The position numbers and the translations under genes were made by a program. Source: CBDCUC01 sp965222485 (GTDB taxonomy: Bacteria; Pseudomonadota; Alphaproteobacteria; Rhizobiales; Hyphomicrobiaceae). Taken from it: a DNA stretch of 64,000 nucleotides. The notes under the pieces are model-generated. The model had not been told where the DNA came from and searched no databases. It saw only the letters and a program-made list of their open reading frames with translations. This document shows positions 9,261 to 18,576 of the stretch, one piece after another. The stretch spans positions 124,001-188,000 of the forward strand of contig CBDCUC010000039.1 of the NCBI GenBank assembly GCA_965222485.1. Direction: 5' to 3'. Positions within the stretch are counted from its first letter, which is position 1, and each line of letters opens with the position of its first letter.

Positions 9261-9671
9261 TTAGCGCGACGGTTTTGGCGTGATGAACAGCTGCATGGCA
9301 GGGAACAAGGCAAAAGCAACCTGGCCGGCAAGGCCGAGCAGGGCTAACCGAGTTTCGTAGTACGCGATATGCTCGCTCAGCGTTCGCCCGAATACCGAAA
9401 CCGACACCACGACTTCCGCCGCCATCAAAAGGAGGAATGCAACGGCGCCCATTATAAGCCGCGGGGTCAGCCGGTCTGCAACGCGCGCCCAAGCGATCAG
9501 CCTCAGTGACACGACCCAGCAAATGAGAAGAATGATCGGCAGTTCGAACAGGCCGGCAAGATCTTCGCCAATCCTCGGCGCGAGAACCAGCACTCTGAGA
9601 ACACCGAGCCCGAAGCCCGCTGCAAATACGATTGCGAAGTAAAGGACCCCCGCCTTCGACGCCGAACCCAC
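9261..9671 (-). CDS. Small four-TM membrane protein, unknown function
   Basis: This 136-residue protein is nearly all membrane segment: hydrophobic helices at about 8-30, 40-60, 72-95 and 108-130, with an ITPKPSR tail. It starts with GTG at 9671 after a strong GGAGG six bases upstream. I do not recognise a domain, although similar conserved hypothetical membrane proteins are common in Hyphomicrobiales. It is upstream of NnrU on the same strand with a gap of about 160 bases, so co-transcription is possible but not shown. Confidence 0.7.
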   Translation of the reverse strand: MGSASKAGVLYFAIVFAAGFGLGVLRVLVLAPRIGEDLAGLFELPIILLICWVVSLRLIAWARVADRLTPRLIMGAVAFLLLMAAEVVVSVSVFGRTLSEHIAYYETRLALLGLAGQVAFALFPAMQLFITPKPSR

Positions 9672-9762
9672 AAGTCACCTCCATTGCTGCCATCGCAGCA
9701 CAGTGCTGAGCGATAGCCGCTAGCGCAGTCTACGCACGCCGTCTTAAAGCGCACAAGCGTGC

Positions 9763-10878
9763 CTATTCCGAGGCTGGCGGAAGGTCACCAATTGGGCCGA
9801 GCTGGCGAGCATCGCGGTCAAACAATGCCGGGCTTTGCGCATAAAGCGCCAGCAGCCGCGCCAAGGCGATCAGTGAATCCATATGAGTTCGCTCGTAACC
9901 GTGGGAAGCATCAAGGCCAAAGCACACGAGCGCCTCGCGAATATCGTTGCCTGCTTCCAGGGCTGCTGCCGAGTCGCTGCGATAATGGTTGAACACATCG
10001 CGGGAGTGCTCAATGTCGAAGCGCTGGCAAAGACCGAGCAGGCTGCGTGTCAGGTGCCAATCAAAGGGTCCGGTGGAGTCCTGCATTGCGACCGTGACCC
10101 CGTAGTCGCAAGTATATTGCACCGACGCGATCGTTCCATTGTCAACCGAGACCATCTCTGCGACGTCGCCATGCAACACGTGCGAAGCACCAACTCCGAC
10201 CTCTTCTGAGATCGTGAACAGCAAATGGCAGTCCATTGGTAGTTTTGCATCTGCTTCAAGCAGGGCTTTAGAGGCTGCCATCACAGCGGCAACGCCCGCC
10301 TTGTCGTCGAGATGGCGTGAGCAGATGAATCCATTATCGGTAAAATACGGTTCGGGATGTACGGAGATGATGTCACCGACGTGGATGCCAACAGCGCGCA
10401 CGTCATCTTCATTCGAGATGCGGGCATCAAGACGCAACTCCAGATTAGTCCATGTACTCGGCTGTTCGTCGATTTCATCACCGTAAGTGTGTCCGGACGC
10501 CTTCAGCGGTAAGATCGTGCCCGTCGTCTTGCGGTCTCCATCCGAGTGAACTGTAACCCGTGCCCCTTCAGCAAAGCGCGCCGACCAATGCCCAATTGGC
10601 GATATCCGTGGCCAACCATTGGCCCTGTGAAATCCTTTGACAATGGCGCCGAGCGTATCGAGATGGCTGACAATGGCGCGGTCGGGGCTTGACTGATGTC
10701 CCTTTAGGTCGGCGCGAATGGCACCACGGCGTGTTAATTCGTAGGGGATTGATAGCTCTTCCAGTTCCGTACAGAGATAGCCAACGGCCTGATCCGTCAT
10801 GCCGGTCGGACTAGCTATATCCAACAAATTTTCTAACACGCGCCGAAGGTAGCCCGCATCGATCTTTAGATCCTTCAT
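9763..10878 (-). CDS. NAGGN-system M42 family peptidase
   Basis: This 371-residue metallopeptidase of the M42 glutamyl aminopeptidase-like family is of the type found in N-acetylglutaminylglutamine amide operons (TIGR03106). Visible metal- and catalysis-related motifs are SHLDTLGA near residue 70, DDKAGVAAVM near 190 and EEVGVG near 225. The start is three bases after the stop of the synthetase gene, with a GGGGGCAAGGGC ribosome-binding region inside that gene, so the two are translationally linked. Its precise substrate is not established. Turnover or processing of the osmolyte is the usual suggestion. Confidence 0.9.
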   Translation of the reverse strand: MKDLKIDAGYLRRVLENLLDIASPTGMTDQAVGYLCTELEELSIPYELTRRGAIRADLKGHQSSPDRAIVSHLDTLGAIVKGFHRANGWPRISPIGHWSARFAEGARVTVHSDGDRKTTGTILPLKASGHTYGDEIDEQPSTWTNLELRLDARISNEDDVRAVGIHVGDIISVHPEPYFTDNGFICSRHLDDKAGVAAVMAASKALLEADAKLPMDCHLLFTISEEVGVGASHVLHGDVAEMVSVDNGTIASVQYTCDYGVTVAMQDSTGPFDWHLTRSLLGLCQRFDIEHSRDVFNHYRSDSAAALEAGNDIREALVCFGLDASHGYERTHMDSLIALARLLALYAQSPALFDRDARQLGPIGDLPPASE

Positions 10879-10880
10879 AG

Positions 10881-12635
10881 TCAGCCCTTGCCCCCGCTTG
10901 GCTTGTGCGTGCGCGTCTCAGGAAACAGAAAATCGACAAACCGTTCCGCCGTCGGTGCTGGCTCGTGATTGGCGAGCCCCGGACGTTCATTGGCTTCAAT
11001 AATCCAATAGGCCGGCTGGTCAATTGCCGGCACCATCAGGTCCAGACCGACAACCGGCATAGACAAGACGTCAGCTGCCTTGCATGCCGCCTCCGCGAGC
11101 GCGGGATGCAACTCACTTGTTACATCGTGAATGGTACCGCCTGTATGCAGGTTTGCGGTTTTTCTCACCGCCAGATATTCGCCATCGTCCAAAACCGTAT
11201 CGAGCGCGCATCCTGCATGCCGCAGGCAGCGGTCCGTCTCATCGTCGATTGGTATTTGGCTTTCACCACGCGTTGCTGCGGCACGTCGGCGGCTTTGTTT
11301 TTCGATAAGCTCTTTGACCGTGTGCCTGCCATCGCCAACGATCGTTGCCGGCTTGCGGATGGCGGCCGCCACCATTTGCCCATCTATGACGATGATACGA
11401 ACGTCATGGCCCAGAACAAACTGCTCCAATATGACGTGATCGCTGATCGTTTTTGCGTCGCGAATGGCATTCTTGACGCCGCGAGCAGACTGCAGGTCCA
11501 CAAAAACGCCCTGCCCCTGTTCGCCACGCACCGGTTTTACGACAACACGGCCAAAGCGCTCCAGAAATTTCAATGAACTTTTTTCGTCGCTTAGCGGCTG
11601 TTGGGCTGGCACCTTGAGGCCTGCGCTGGCCAGCAAGCGATGCGTCAACGCCTTGTCGTCGCACCGGCTCATGGCAACGGCACTCGTCAGCTCACTTAAA
11701 GATTCCCGGCATGCGATCGTTCTTGCACCAAGCGTTAACCGGAACATCCCTGCAGCAGCATCCTCGATTTCCACGTTGATGCCACGTCGACGTGCTTCAT
11801 CGACGATAATCTCTGCATAGATATTCAACCCATAATCGGGTTCAGGGCCGACAAATAGCCGTTCGTTGACGACGTTCTTTTTCTTCACGCAATAGACCGG
11901 AACCCGTTCGTAACCGAGCTTTTTATAAAGCGTAATTGCATCCTCGTTGTCGTGCATCACGGATAGATCCATGAACGACCGGCCGATCTGTTTGAAGTGG
12001 TGAGCCAGCGCCAGCGACAGCTTTTGCCCAATCCCCGGGTGGCGCGCACGCGCGTCAACGGCAAGAGCCCATAGGCTACTGCCATTGTCGGGATCGCTAA
12101 ATGCAGCAACATGATCGACACCAATAACAACGCCCACAACGATGTGTGTTTGTTTTTCTACGGCAACGAGAATTTTCAGATCGTCACGCTGCGCCGCAGC
12201 CGCGATAAAGCCTTCTTGCGGCGAGATCATCCCGCGTGCAGCGTAGATCGTGTCGATCGCTTCCTGATCCTCGCCGGTGGCGTCCCTGATCAGAAGGCTG
12301 TCAGATCCCACTTCCGGCAGGTCGCTTTTTAGCATTTGCCGGAAGGTATGGGAGGGGTCGAGAAACAGTGCTTGCGGAGCCGCAGCGAGCACCAGGTGCG
12401 GCTCGCGCACATAGAAGGCGATATCGCGTCTTCCCTTATTCTCTTGCTGCAACACTTCGGCCAGGCGCGTTGGGTCGCTGAACGTTTGGCCAAATATCAA
12501 TCGACCCCAGCCACAGTCCACCGTTGTCTCTTCCAAACCATGGACCTGTACAGACTCAGGGGGAACGCCCCAATTCTTGAGCGATTCCATTTCGACGCCG
12601 TCGTCATCCAGGGGTTTCTTGTTTTGATCGGCCAT
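10881..12635 (-). CDS. ngg: N-acetylglutaminylglutamine synthetase (GNAT + ATP-grasp)
   Basis: This 584-residue two-domain enzyme would make N-acetylglutaminylglutamine, precursor of the dipeptide osmolyte NAGGN. The N-terminal half (about 105-250) is a GNAT acetyltransferase with the acetyl-CoA loop ARHPGIGQKL. The C-terminal half (about 300-575) is an ATP-grasp ligase with VRGEQGQGVF and a C-terminal WIIEANERPG motif providing the metal-binding Glu and Asn. The family is TIGR03103. The ATG follows AGGAGG five bases upstream, an excellent site. It sits between the amidotransferase and the M42 peptidase, completing the conserved operon. Confidence 0.93.
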   Translation of the reverse strand: MADQNKKPLDDDGVEMESLKNWGVPPESVQVHGLEETTVDCGWGRLIFGQTFSDPTRLAEVLQQENKGRRDIAFYVREPHLVLAAAPQALFLDPSHTFRQMLKSDLPEVGSDSLLIRDATGEDQEAIDTIYAARGMISPQEGFIAAAAQRDDLKILVAVEKQTHIVVGVVIGVDHVAAFSDPDNGSSLWALAVDARARHPGIGQKLSLALAHHFKQIGRSFMDLSVMHDNEDAITLYKKLGYERVPVYCVKKKNVVNERLFVGPEPDYGLNIYAEIIVDEARRRGINVEIEDAAAGMFRLTLGARTIACRESLSELTSAVAMSRCDDKALTHRLLASAGLKVPAQQPLSDEKSSLKFLERFGRVVVKPVRGEQGQGVFVDLQSARGVKNAIRDAKTISDHVILEQFVLGHDVRIIVIDGQMVAAAIRKPATIVGDGRHTVKELIEKQSRRRAAATRGESQIPIDDETDRCLRHAGCALDTVLDDGEYLAVRKTANLHTGGTIHDVTSELHPALAEAACKAADVLSMPVVGLDLMVPAIDQPAYWIIEANERPGLANHEPAPTAERFVDFLFPETRTHKPSGGKG

Positions 12636-12698
12636 TCCCGCCTCCTTGGAGGCATCCTGTCATCCCTCGGATCTAGGATGCCACTCCAACAATTATCG

Positions 12699-14477
12699 CT
12701 AGATCTCGTTTTGCTGCAGCCACAGTTCCAGCAGTGCCACCTGCCAGAGCTTCGAGCCGCGCAAACGAGTGATGTGCTCCTTGGGCGAGGCTAGTAGCAT
12801 TTCAACGTAGTCCCTTTGAAACAGCCCGCGCTCTCGCGCAACGCGAGTGCCAAGAGCATCGTTCACCAAATCCCAGACCGGGCCTTCGATGTATTTCAAT
12901 GCCGGTACTGGAAAATATCCTTTGGGCCGATCAATGACGTCGGCCGGGACGACCTGACGCGCTACATCTTTCAATACACCTTTTCCATCTTGCTTCAGCT
13001 TGTGTTCCGCCGGAACAATCGCCGCCAGCTCTACAAGCTCGTGATCAAGAAAAGGCACGCGCGCTTCCAGCCCCCAAGCCATCGTCATGTTGTCGACGCG
13101 TTTGACCGGATCGTCTGCCAGCATGATTTGCGTATCGATGCGCAGTGCTCGATCGATAGTCGTATCGGCACCGGGTCTCGCGAAGTGGCCTCTGACGAAT
13201 TCCATACTGTGATCGCGATCGGCGAATTCAGGTGCGACGACTTTGGAATATTCGTCATGGTCGCGATCAAAGAACTGCGCCGCGTAGTCCTGCACATCGG
13301 CATTTCCGCTGACGAGCGGCGGATACCAGTGATACCCACCGAAAATCTCATCCGCACCCTGGCCGCTCTGTACGACCCTGACGTGCTTTGAAACTTCCTT
13401 AGATAAGAGGAAGAAACCGACATTGTCATGGCTCACCATCGGCTCCGACATGGCTCGGATCGTATCCGGCAGTGCCGCAATCATTTGATCGGTTGGAACC
13501 ACAATTTTCTGATGATCAGTCGCGAACTGTTTGGCGATGATATCGGAATAACGAAACTCATTGCCCTCTTCGTTGCCGACAGTCTCAAAACCGATCGAGA
13601 ATGTCTTGAGCCCTTTTTGACCGGCTTCGGCGAGTAGACCGACGATCAGACTAGAATCGACACCGCCCGAGAGCAGAACTCCAACCGGCACATCCGCCAC
13701 CATGCGCCGCTTGACGGCCGCGGTGAGTGCATCATGAACGCGCCGCGCCCATTCTTCTCCTGACATTTCCAAATCGCTGGCGGTACGTAGGAATGAAGGT
13801 GACCAGTAGGTGGTATCGGTGCGCCGTCCATCCTTTTCAAATACACTGATGGTTGCCGGTGGAAGCTTTCGAACGCCCTTCAAAATGGTATGGGGTGGCG
13901 GCACCACGGCGTGGAAGGTCATGTAGTGGTGTAGCGCAACAGGGTCTATAGAGCGATCGACATCGCCGCCGGCGACGACCGCCTGCAAAGACGATGCGAA
14001 CCGAAGCCGTTTGCCGCCTTCGCTTTGCGCGAGATACAACGGCTTAATGCCCAGTCGGTCGCGCGCCATGATCAGCCGTCCGCTATCACGCTCCGCGATG
14101 ACAAAGGCGAACATGCCGTTGAAGTGGTTCACACAGTCAGTGCCCCATTCAGCGTATGCCTTGAGAATGACTTCCGTATCGCTGTCTGAGAAGAACTTGT
14201 AGCCGAGCGCGGTGAGCTCGGACTTGAGGTCTTTATAGTTATAGATGCAGCCGTTGAAGACCAATGACAAACCCAATTCCGGGTCGACCATCGGCTGAGC
14301 ACCACGCGCAGACAGGTCAATAATTCTAAGCCGTCGATGCCCTAGGCCGATGTTGTCACGCACAACACTGCCACCTGCATCCGGTCCGCGCGGACGCATG
14401 ACGTCACACATTTTTTGGACCAGTGAGGACGACGCAGGCCGGTCGTCGAAGTAAACTTCGCCGCAAATGCCACACAT
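12699..14477 (-). CDS. asnO: N-acetylglutaminylglutamine amidotransferase
   Basis: This 592-residue class II glutamine amidotransferase resembles asparagine synthetase B (TIGR03104). Cys2 (MCGICGEV) is the N-terminal nucleophile that releases ammonia from glutamine. The synthetase domain has the pyrophosphate loop SGGVDSSL near residue 270. In this operon it is expected to convert the acetylated dipeptide to its terminal amide, giving the compatible solute NAGGN that accumulates under osmotic stress. It is the first gene of the operon, with 63 bases before the synthetase. The ATG has only a distant GGAAGG (13 bases). Confidence 0.93.
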   Translation of the reverse strand: MCGICGEVYFDDRPASSSLVQKMCDVMRPRGPDAGGSVVRDNIGLGHRRLRIIDLSARGAQPMVDPELGLSLVFNGCIYNYKDLKSELTALGYKFFSDSDTEVILKAYAEWGTDCVNHFNGMFAFVIAERDSGRLIMARDRLGIKPLYLAQSEGGKRLRFASSLQAVVAGGDVDRSIDPVALHHYMTFHAVVPPPHTILKGVRKLPPATISVFEKDGRRTDTTYWSPSFLRTASDLEMSGEEWARRVHDALTAAVKRRMVADVPVGVLLSGGVDSSLIVGLLAEAGQKGLKTFSIGFETVGNEEGNEFRYSDIIAKQFATDHQKIVVPTDQMIAALPDTIRAMSEPMVSHDNVGFFLLSKEVSKHVRVVQSGQGADEIFGGYHWYPPLVSGNADVQDYAAQFFDRDHDEYSKVVAPEFADRDHSMEFVRGHFARPGADTTIDRALRIDTQIMLADDPVKRVDNMTMAWGLEARVPFLDHELVELAAIVPAEHKLKQDGKGVLKDVARQVVPADVIDRPKGYFPVPALKYIEGPVWDLVNDALGTRVARERGLFQRDYVEMLLASPKEHITRLRGSKLWQVALLELWLQQNEI

Positions 14478-14860
14478 GTTACGAGATGAGCCTTCCAGCT
14501 TGGATTATGATTTGGCGTGGTCGTTGGTCTTGGAGGCAGCTTCAACCAGCCAGTTTTCCAGCGATGTTTCCAGTTCGCGGAAAGAGGCGCGAATGCGGCA
14601 CCTTAGATCAATCAACAACGCGCCGCGCCAATTTGTCCGACAGGTCTTATCGTGCCAAAGGCGTATTCGTCAAATTGTGTAGGAAGTTGTTCTAGGCGCA
14701 ATGTGCCGCAATATGCCGCGCCAAAATTGAACGCCAACACCAGTGAATAGCCGGCCACAATTATGCCCATCGCAGAGAGCCAAGGGGCCTGTGGCAGGCT
14801 CTGCAAGAAACTAGGGCACTGTCTGCACATCCAGCGTGCATTTTTCTTTTCTTGATACGG
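14478..14860. other. Intergenic region, presumed NAGGN operon promoter
   Basis: About 380 bases separate the DUF4340 gene from asnO, both on the minus strand. The region should hold the NAGGN operon promoter and the end of the ABC operon. A minus-strand open frame at 14612-14830 encodes one hydrophobic segment but has no recognisable start signal or family. I see no clear promoter boxes, T-run terminator or EcfG-type GGAAC element. Confidence 0.45.
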
Positions 14861-15880
14861 TCAGCTTTCAGGCTTTTCTTTCTTTCGCGTAATGTCGTCG
14901 ATCGACCAGCCTAGGATCTCCACTTCCCTTGCGGTTAGACGGAAGTCGAAGGGTTCAAGCTTTTCACGCAGCGCGCCCACCTCCGTCTTTGCACTATCCT
15001 GCAATGCTGTTGCTGTGATGCGGACCCAGTCATCCTTTTCATCCTTGGTTCCGATACTACGCACTTCAAACTTTAGCCCGTCGGCCGTTTCGGCCGAAAG
15101 TGTCGGTCCTTTCGCTTCTGCGTCCTTGGAACGCGCTCTGACATCGACAAAGCGCAACGATTCGAAAATGCTGAGCACCCGGTCGATTTTAATTTCGTCG
15201 CCCTCACGTTCAGCCGGGACGGTCTCAAGCTCGTGCTTTCCGTCTTTGCCGCTTATCGTGAAGGCCGCCGTGCCATCATCCCCCAGCGATGCCTTCACAA
15301 TTTTTTTCTTGTCCGTCTTTACGAGGTTGCGTTCAAACCAGTCCGCCCGTGCCGCTGGCAGCCGCACCGATCCGCGTACCAAGTAGCTTTGCGGGTCATC
15401 CGTTGCGCGAACGTATTGCCCGCCATTGGTGCCACCCACTGAAAAGTCTTTCTCGCCCGCAACAATACTTACGATGTCTTGACCGGACGCGTTCTTTAAA
15501 GCGACCAATGTGCCCGCGCCCGTCTTTGCCTTCGGCTCACTAAGTTGGATATCTGGGTACCGCTTCGGATCGGATGTCTTCTTTTCCTCTATCGTCAAAA
15601 GTGCAACACTGGTGACAAGCCTGCGGACCATGTCGGTATTTACCGGGAAGCCGGATGCATCCAGGAACGCGTTGCTGTCCCTCTTGATGACCGTCTCGCC
15701 GTCGGGAGCCTCGACACGGATTTCCGCGATATCGTTGGCTTTGTCCAGCAGGCCAGGTGCGAACGGTTCGCCACGTTGATTAATCGCGCTGTCAGATCCT
15801 CCTGTCCAGGATGTGGCAATTGCCAGGATCACAGCCACCGCGGTTGCAATGCTCAAATTTTGGCAGACTTTAGGTGTCAT
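14861..15880 (-). CDS. DUF4340 domain protein of GldG-type ABC system
   Basis: This 339-residue protein has an N-terminal membrane anchor or signal (residues about 8-25), a mixed beta-rich body typical of DUF4340, and a very charged C-terminus (DDITRKKEKPES). The start lies 14 bases after the stop of the GldG-like gene, and it is the last gene of a four-gene minus-strand operon. DUF4340 proteins regularly accompany GldF/GldG-like ABC exporters outside Bacteroidota. The role is unknown; a periplasmic or membrane-associated partner of the transporter is inferred. Confidence 0.8.
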   Translation of the reverse strand: MTPKVCQNLSIATAVAVILAIATSWTGGSDSAINQRGEPFAPGLLDKANDIAEIRVEAPDGETVIKRDSNAFLDASGFPVNTDMVRRLVTSVALLTIEEKKTSDPKRYPDIQLSEPKAKTGAGTLVALKNASGQDIVSIVAGEKDFSVGGTNGGQYVRATDDPQSYLVRGSVRLPAARADWFERNLVKTDKKKIVKASLGDDGTAAFTISGKDGKHELETVPAEREGDEIKIDRVLSIFESLRFVDVRARSKDAEAKGPTLSAETADGLKFEVRSIGTKDEKDDWVRITATALQDSAKTEVGALREKLEPFDFRLTAREVEILGWSIDDITRKKEKPES

Positions 15881-15894
15881 TGCCGCATATCCCC

Positions 15895-17790
15895 TCAGGA
15901 AGTTTCTTCATTGTCATCTGCGTTGGAACGCTTCGGCAACTGCTTGCGCGGACGGCGCAGCGCAAATGCCAGCGCACACCCCGCAACAAGGGCCGGCAGC
16001 AGCCCGACGTTCAATGTGGTGAGCCACGCTTTTAGACTTTCAACATCACGGCGTAGTTCAAACTGCACCTCACGCAGCTCCGCACGTGTCGATAGCAACT
16101 GCTGGCGGAACTGTTCCACCGCATTGCTGCTTTCCGTAGAAACAATCTCGCTTTGCTGTCCGTCCTTTCCTTTCAGCTCAAGAAGCTTGGCTTCAGTGTC
16201 CTGAAGTTTCTTAACCAGGCGCTGTTCCTTGGCGAGGAATTTTGCCTCGGCCGCTTTCTCAAGCTGAGCAATTTTTTCAAACGGTCGCCATGAAACGCCA
16301 CGCCCGCGCAGGCTGGCAAGTGCCGCTCCACCCGCCATCTGTTCCACAGCGTTGATCACAAATGGTCCGTTGTTGGCAAAGGCCTCTGGAACCGTCTGCC
16401 CAAATACCTGTCGCGCTTGAACCCAGTTGCGGTCCATCAGCATGTCCGCGTCTCCGACAACAATGACGTTGGCCTCGCCCTTGATCTCCTTGACAGCGTC
16501 ACCCTCCCACTTGGACTCCTTTGGTTTACCGTCAGGAAAGGCGGACTTTAGCTTGCCGCTAAGGCGCCCCGCGACAACCAGCGGTTTGCCCGTGCTTTTG
16601 ATCTGCGGCAGGAGCTTGCGCGGATCCGAAAACGGTGCCGCCGCGATGTTTGTTGGCAATAATCCCGCTTCTGGAGATGTGCTTAGAAGCGGCGTGAGTT
16701 TGGTATCTTTTCCAGTTGCAACCAGCGACCCTGCCGTCGTTATGACGATTGAAGACAGCTGGGCCAAAACGGCGTCGCTCGTGTCCATGCCTTCGCGGCG
16801 CACGGCGAACCATGGATAGTTTGCGACATCGATAGTACGGCCATCTGCCTGACGAGTGGTTCTGAGGGCATTTGCGGGATCGCCGATCGTTTTGCTTTTG
16901 TCGAAACCGACCCCCCAGGCGTCCAGCAATATTTTAAGGTCGGAACCCGGTTGCAATGGCGGTCTGCCCGGCTGTTGTCCAGGTTTGGTCTCGGCGTATG
17001 GATCGACAAATACCATCGTCGCGCCGCCATTCAGGACCCACTGGTCGATCGTAAACAATGTCCGTTCGGACAGCGCCTGAGGATGCACCAACATGACGAC
17101 GCGTGTGCCGTCAGGCAGCCGATCAACGTCTCCTTCAATAGGTACGACCTGGAAGAATTCTTTGAGCTGCCGAAGGACGTGCTGCTCTGGCAGCCTTTGT
17201 TTGAAATCGCCCCTGACGCCCAACCCGTCCAGCAGCGCCACGATGGGCTTCTCCCGCTGCCCAAGTTCAGCGACGAGCCGGGTGAGATCGTATTCCAGGA
17301 AGGTTTCGCGATCCGGCGAAAACACCGGAATACGTCCACTGCCGTCTGTTGAGTTTGTCGCCGCCAGACCAAAGAAAAGTTCGTCTCCCGCTCCGGACAG
17401 GCGAATGCGGTTGATGCCAAGGCCGACGGCTCTGTCCTCTTCGTTCGAAAACGGCTGCGGGTCGATGACCTCAAGGGAAATCTTCCCTCGTGACAGCCGT
17501 TCATAAGACTCAAGCACGGATTGAACGCGGTTGGCGTAGGATGCCAGCTGCGGTGCCGTCTGGATCAGTCCCTTTGACAGGAACAGACGCATATGAATGG
17601 GTTCGTCGAGATTGGCGAGTAGCGTGCGTGTGCCAGAGGACAGTGAGAACAGGTTATTGTCCGTAAGGTCGACCCGTACAGAGCGCAATCCATTGCTGAC
17701 GATGATGTTGGCGGCCAGGAATAGAACAATTGCAAGTGCGATCGACAAACCAATCAACTGACTGCGGTTGAGTTTCTCAAAAATCGACAT
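15895..17790 (-). CDS. GldG-like ABC-type system auxiliary protein
   Basis: This 631-residue membrane protein has one N-terminal TM helix (about 11-31), a large extracytoplasmic body (ABC_transp_aux/GldG domain, about 40-480), a coiled-coil-rich segment (about 500-590, repeated Glu, Lys, Leu and Gln) and a C-terminal TM helix (about 593-612, GLLPALVAGCALAFAL) before a basic tail (RRPRKQLPKR). The architecture matches GldG/YbhS-associated proteins of unknown transport function. The downstream DUF4340 gene and the upstream permease and ATPase are adjacent on the same strand. Confidence 0.88.
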   Translation of the reverse strand: MSIFEKLNRSQLIGLSIALAIVLFLAANIIVSNGLRSVRVDLTDNNLFSLSSGTRTLLANLDEPIHMRLFLSKGLIQTAPQLASYANRVQSVLESYERLSRGKISLEVIDPQPFSNEEDRAVGLGINRIRLSGAGDELFFGLAATNSTDGSGRIPVFSPDRETFLEYDLTRLVAELGQREKPIVALLDGLGVRGDFKQRLPEQHVLRQLKEFFQVVPIEGDVDRLPDGTRVVMLVHPQALSERTLFTIDQWVLNGGATMVFVDPYAETKPGQQPGRPPLQPGSDLKILLDAWGVGFDKSKTIGDPANALRTTRQADGRTIDVANYPWFAVRREGMDTSDAVLAQLSSIVITTAGSLVATGKDTKLTPLLSTSPEAGLLPTNIAAAPFSDPRKLLPQIKSTGKPLVVAGRLSGKLKSAFPDGKPKESKWEGDAVKEIKGEANVIVVGDADMLMDRNWVQARQVFGQTVPEAFANNGPFVINAVEQMAGGAALASLRGRGVSWRPFEKIAQLEKAAEAKFLAKEQRLVKKLQDTEAKLLELKGKDGQQSEIVSTESSNAVEQFRQQLLSTRAELREVQFELRRDVESLKAWLTTLNVGLLPALVAGCALAFALRRPRKQLPKRSNADDNEETS

Positions 17791-17799
17791 CGGCGCGCC

Positions 17800-18549
17800 T
17801 CATGCAGCTTTCTTCAAGTCCACGATCTGGACGTTTATCCATAGGCAAAGTGCGATCATCATCAGGAAGAACATCACGGTCGGTATTTCGATGACGCCCC
17901 GGCTGAGCCTATTGAAATGCTCTATGAAGGAAAGCGACTGAACGATCTCCGTCACAAAAGTGGGGGCCCATGAGCGCACGCTGGATAGGACAAGATCATA
18001 GCCGGCCATGACCAGTATGAAGCCGGCAACCGTTGCGACGATGAAAGCAATGACTTGGTTTTTCGTGAGCGCAGACAGACACGAGGCCAGCGCCAAAAAG
18101 GCCCCCGCCATCAGCCAGCTTCCCAGATAGCTACCGATGATGACGCCGTTATCAGGTGAGCCAAGATACAAAACCGTGAACCACAACGGCAACGTTAGCA
18201 GCAGTGCGACCCCCGTGAACGCCCATCCAGCCAGGAATTTTCCGACCACAAGTTCCCAGGTGTTTACAGGCAATGTCATCAACAATTCGATTGTACCTGA
18301 GCCGCGTTCTTCCGCCCATAGCCGCATGCCGATTGCCGGCATCAGGATCAGAAAGAGCCAGGGATGCCAGGTGAAGAATGTCACGAGGTCAGCTTGGCCG
18401 CGCTCAAAGAACCGGCCAACGAAAAAGGTCAGACCTGCTGATAGCGCCAGAAAGACAACTAGAAAAATTGCGGCAAGTGGCGTTGTGAAGTAGGCGCGAA
18501 ATTCGCGATCGAATACAATTCCGATTGTGCGAAGGGAGTCTTGCATCAT
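17800..18549 (-). CDS. ABC transporter permease, GldF-like
   Basis: This is a six-TM ABC-2 type permease of about 249 residues. The segment RLWAEERGSGTIELLMTLPV (residues about 80-100) is the conserved cytoplasmic loop that couples to the ATPase in this family. An upstream in-frame ATG at 18573 would add eight residues, but the ATG at 18549 follows GGAGC at good spacing and is preferred. It lies just after the ATPase gene and just before the GldG-like gene, giving one operon. Confidence 0.88.
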   Translation of the reverse strand: MMQDSLRTIGIVFDREFRAYFTTPLAAIFLVVFLALSAGLTFFVGRFFERGQADLVTFFTWHPWLFLILMPAIGMRLWAEERGSGTIELLMTLPVNTWELVVGKFLAGWAFTGVALLLTLPLWFTVLYLGSPDNGVIIGSYLGSWLMAGAFLALASCLSALTKNQVIAFIVATVAGFILVMAGYDLVLSSVRSWAPTFVTEIVQSLSFIEHFNRLSRGVIEIPTVMFFLMMIALCLWINVQIVDLKKAA

Positions 18550-18576
18550 TGGCGCTCCAGCTCGGGTTTTCATTGA

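Noticed and set aside
14612..14830. 72-residue frame with one hydrophobic segment
   Set aside because: No ribosome-binding site or recognisable family; it lies in the NAGGN promoter region and was left as intergenic.
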